Positions 61,061 to 64,000 of a stretch of 64,000 bases of DNA are shown in pieces. The notes below the pieces were generated by a model that saw only the letters and a program-made list of their open reading frames with translations, was not told the DNA's origin and searched no databases. The stretch is from Atherix ibis. Taxonomy: Eukaryota; Arthropoda; Insecta; Diptera; Athericidae. The stretch spans positions 43,600,954 to 43,664,953 of the forward strand of contig OY282609.1 in the NCBI GenBank assembly GCA_958298945.1, given 5' to 3'. A program made the position numbers and the translations under genes. Each line of letters begins with the position of its first letter. Positions within the stretch are counted from its first letter, which is position 1.

Positions 61061-64000
61061 TTTTTCAAGATTAACATTCCGTGATATTTTAGTTTTTTTA
61101 AAGAGGAATATTCAGTGGTATTTTTCAAGAGGAATATTCTGTGATATTTTTAAAGAGGTATATGTAGTGGTATTTTTTAAGAGGAATATTCAGTGGTATT
61201 TTTCAAGAAGAATATTCAGTGGTATTTCTCAAGAGAATAAGTCAGTTGTATTTTTCAAGAGGAACATTCAGTTGTATTTTTCAAGAGGAATATTCAGTAG
61301 TATTTTTAAAGAAGAATGATCAGTGGTATTTTTTAAAAGTAATATTCAGTGGTATTTTTCAAGAGGAATATTCAGTGGTATTTTTCAAGCGGAATATTCA
61401 GTAATATTTTTCAAGTGGAATAATCAGTAGTATTTTCAGGAGGAATTTTCAGTGGTATTTTTCAAGAGGAATATTCAGTGGTACTTTTCAAAAGGATTAT
61501 TTAATGGTATTTTTCAAGAGGAATATTTAGTTTTATTCTTCAAGAGGAATATTCAGTGGTATATTTCAAGAGGAATATTCAGTGGTATTTTTCAAGAGGA
61601 ATATTCAGTGGTATTGTTCTAGAGGAATATTCAGTAGTATTTTTCAAAAGGAATATTCAGCGGTATTTTTCAAGAGGATTATTCAGTGGTATTTTTCAGG
61701 AGGAATAATCAGTGGTATTTTTAAAGAGGATTATTCAGTGGTATTTTTCAAGAGGATTATTTAGTGGCATTTTTCAAGAGGAACATCCAGTGGTATTTTT
61801 CAAGAGGAATATTAAGTGGTATTTTTCAAAAGGAATATTTAATGGTATTTTTCAAGAAGAATATTCAGTGGTATTTTTCAAGAGGATTATTCAGTGGTAT
61901 TTTTCAAGAGGAATATTCAGTTGTATTTTTCAAGAGGAACATGCATTGGTATTTTTCAAGAGGATTTTTTCAGTGGTATTTTTCAAGAAGATTATTCTGT
62001 GGTATTTTTCAAGAGGACTATTCAGTGGTATTTTTCAAGAGGAATTTTCAGTGGTATTTTTCAAGAGGAATATTCAGCGGTATTTTCAGCAGAACTTTTC
62101 AGTAGTATTTTTCAAGAGGAATATTCAGTGGTATTTTTCAAGAGGAATATTCAGTGGTATTTTTCAAGAGGAATATTCAATGGTATTTTTCAAGAGGAAT
62201 ATTTAGTGGTATTTTTCAAGAGGAATATTAAGTGGTATTTTTCAAGATTACCATTTCGTGATATTTTTCAAGAGAAATATTCAGTGGTATTTTCCAAGAG
62301 GAATATGCAGTAGTTTTTTTAAAGAGGAACATTCAGTGGTATTTTTCAAGAGGATTATTCAGTGATATTTTTAAAGAGGTATATGTAGTGGTATTTTTTA
62401 AGAGGAATATTCAGTGGTATTTTTCAAGAAGAATATTCAGTGGTATTTCTCAAGAGGATTAGTCAGTTGTATTTTTCAAGAGGAATATTCAGTTGTATTT
62501 TTCAAGAGGAATATTCAGTGGTATTTTTCAAGAGGAATAATCAGTGGTTTTTTTAAAAGTAATATTCAGTGATATTTTTTAAGTGGAATAATCAGTGGTA
62601 TTTTTCAAGAGGAATAGTCAGTGTTATTTTTCAAGAGGAATATTCAGTGGTATTTTTCAAGAAGAATATTCAGTAGTATTTTTCTAGAGGAATATTCAGT
62701 AGTATTTGTAAAGAGGATTATTCAGTGGTATTTTTCAAGAGGATTATTCAGTGATATTTTTCAAGAGGAACATTCAGTGGTATTTTTCAAGAAGAATATT
62801 AAGTGGTATTTTTCAAGAGGAATATTTAATGGTATTTTTCAAGAGGAATATTTAATGGTATTTTTCAAGAGGAATATTCAGTGGTATTTTTCAAGAGGAA
62901 TATTCAGCGTTATTTTTCAAGAGGATTATTCAGTGGTATTTTTCAGGAGGAATAATCAGTGGTATTTTTTAAAAGTAATATTCAGTGGTATTTTTCAAGA
63001 GGAATATTCAGTGGTATTTTTCAAGAGGAATTTTTAATGGTATTTTTCAAGAGGAATATTCACCGGTATTTTTCAGGAGGAATATTCAGTGGTATTTTCT
63101 AAGAGTAATATTCAGTAGTATTTTTCAAAAGGATTATTCAATGTTATTTTTTAAGAGGAATATTTAGTTGTATTTTCCAAGAAGAATATTCAGTGGTTGT
63201 TTTCAAGAGGAATAAACAGTGGTATTTTTTAAAAGCAATATTCAGTGGTATTTTTCAAGAGGAATATTCAGTTGTATTTTTCAAGAGGAATATTAAGTGG
63301 TATTTTTCAAGATTAACATTCCGTGATATTTTTCAAGAGGAATATTCAGTGGTATTTTCCAAGAGGAATATCAGTAGTTTTTTTAAAGAGGAACATTCAG
63401 TGGTATTTTTCAAGAGGATTATTCAGTGATATTTTTAAAGACGTATATGTAGTGGTATTTTTAAGAGGAATATTCAGTGGTATTTTTCAAGAAGAATATT
63501 CAGTGGTATTTCTCAAGAGGATTAGTCAGTGGTATTTTTAAAAGTAATATTCAGTGGTATTTTTCAAGAGGAATATTCAGTGTTATTTTTCAAGAGGAAT
63601 ATTCAATGGTATTTTTCAAGAGGAATATTTAGTGGTATTTTTCAAGAGGAATATTAAGTGGTATTTTTCAAGATTACCATCCCGTGATATTTTTCAAGAG
63701 AAATATTCAGTGGTATTTTCCAAGAGGAATATGCAGTAGTTTTTTTAAAGAGGAACATTCAGTGGTATTTTTCAAGAGGATTATTCAGTGGTATTGTTCT
63801 AGAGGAATATTCAGTAGTATTTTTCAAAAGGAATATTCAGCGGTATTTTTCAAGAAGATTATTCAGTGGTATTTTTCAGGAGGAATAATCAGTGGTATTT
63901 TTAAAGAGGATTATTCAGTGGTATTTTTCAAGAGGATTATTTAGTGGCATTTTTCAAGAGGAACATCCAGTGGTATTTTTCAAGAGGAATATTAAGTGGT
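61061..64000 (+). repeat. Right-end mosaic of satellite units
   Basis: About 61,029-61,980 matches 57,876-58,830 at offset 3,153 bp. A run ending near 62,313 (with GATTACCATTTCG) is echoed near 63,680-63,739 (GATTACCATCCCG) at an offset of about 1,426 bp. The last base falls inside a unit, so the array continues beyond the window. No gene or unique sequence is present. Confidence 0.8.

Larger units (their letters stand above)
1..64000 (+). repeat. Satellite array of a 26-bp unit, whole window
   Basis: The sequence repeats with a 26-base period from the first base to the last. Taking an arbitrary phase, the first half of the unit is AATATTCAGTGGT and the second half is ATTTTTCAAGAGG. Many units match exactly; most others carry one to three substitutions. 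Common variants are GGATTATTC, GAAGAATATT, GACGAATATT, GATGAATATT, TTCAATGG, TTCAGTTG, TTCAGTGATA, TTTTTAAAG, TTTTTTAAG and TTTTCCAAG. All units face the same way, and I found no inverted unit and no foreign insertion. The unit is about 31% G+C with T>A and G>C on this strand. No gene, tRNA, rRNA or transposon sequence interrupts it. Seen directly: period, orientation, variants. Inferred: a eukaryotic heterochromatic satellite; the species and satellite family are not recognised. Confidence 0.98.

Noticed and set aside
93..63944. More than 200 forward open frames of 60-229 codons that look like a repeat-protein family
   Set aside because: They follow from a stop-free 26-bp consensus read in rotating frames, overlap each other in all three forward frames, start mostly at the GTG of CAGTGG and end at random unit variants. 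Identity between copies follows HOR duplication, not coding constraint.
1..64000. CRISPR array (26-bp direct repeats)
   Set aside because: Repeats are contiguous with no spacers of unique sequence, the copy number is in the thousands, and there are no cas genes.
1..64000. Telomeric or subtelomeric simple repeat
   Set aside because: The unit does not resemble TTAGGG, TTTAGGG, TTAGG or other known telomere repeats. A subtelomeric location is possible but nothing in the window shows it.
1..64000. CENP-B box or known centromeric satellite
   Set aside because: I saw no sequence like the CENP-B box (YTTCGTTGGAARCGGGA) and the unit does not match satellites I know. A centromeric role remains only a hypothesis.
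1..64000. Transposon, LTR or tRNA/rRNA genes hidden between repeats
   Set aside because: Every stretch I read on both strands aligned to the 26-bp unit or to a deletion or indel of it; no segment long enough to hold such an element was unexplained.
1..64000. A previously undescribed protein or defence system
   Set aside because: No coding sequence, operon structure, promoter or RNA gene can be supported. The only novelty the sequence supports is the satellite and its higher-order organisation.

Overview
The whole 64 kb window is one uninterrupted satellite DNA array. It is built from about 2,460 head-to-tail copies of a 26-bp unit, all on the same strand. Read as two 13-base halves, the consensus is AATATTCAGTGGT followed by ATTTTTCAAGAGG. 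It is about 31% G+C, and the + strand is T- and G-rich (10 T, 8 A, 6 G, 2 C per unit). I saw no protein-coding gene, RNA gene, transposon, promoter or other unique sequence. Both edges of the window fall inside repeat units, so the array continues on both sides. The scale and structure (long homogeneous tandem array, layered higher-order repeats, no genes) indicate a eukaryotic genome, most likely centromeric, pericentromeric, subtelomeric or other heterochromatin in a long-read assembly. I do not recognise the 26-mer and cannot name the species or the chromosomal site.

On top of the 26-bp period lie higher-order repeats (HORs): long runs of variant units copied as blocks. Going left to right: 1-5,768 holds duplications at offsets of 2,340 bp and 1,873 bp. 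5,769-8,459 is the plainest stretch, with one 416-bp-offset duplication. 8,460-9,917 is a 729-bp tandem duplication. 9,918-16,090 holds diverged, rearranged HORs with 260, 390, 1,039 and 1,196-bp offsets. 16,091-20,165 is a two-copy tandem of a 2,025-bp HOR that is almost identical between copies. 20,166-21,044 is a transition. 21,045-32,635 is the most homogenised part: four copies of a roughly 2,787-bp HOR (about 107 units), the second carrying an extra internal 520-bp (20-unit) tandem duplication. 32,636-37,400 holds truncated relatives of that HOR. 37,400-48,400 is a mosaic with 1.1-1.8 kb marker spacing and several expanded poly-T tracts. 48,400-64,000 is a mosaic of modules of about 1,040 and 2,081 bp, including a near-perfect 1,039-bp tandem at 58,950-61,060.

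No genes work together here. The biology is repeat evolution: register-keeping unequal exchange or replication slippage copying blocks of whole units, with a few off-register events (a 44-bp deletion, a 25-bp unit, single-base indels) that act as lineage tags. The forward strand has many open frames of 60-229 codons, but only because the consensus contains no stop codon in any forward frame. Every reverse frame meets a stop once per 78 bp in the consensus. The most interesting signals are the HOR architecture and its genealogy, a GAATATTC palindrome in most units that matches a dimeric heat-shock-element core, and the near-doubled 13+13 structure of the unit.
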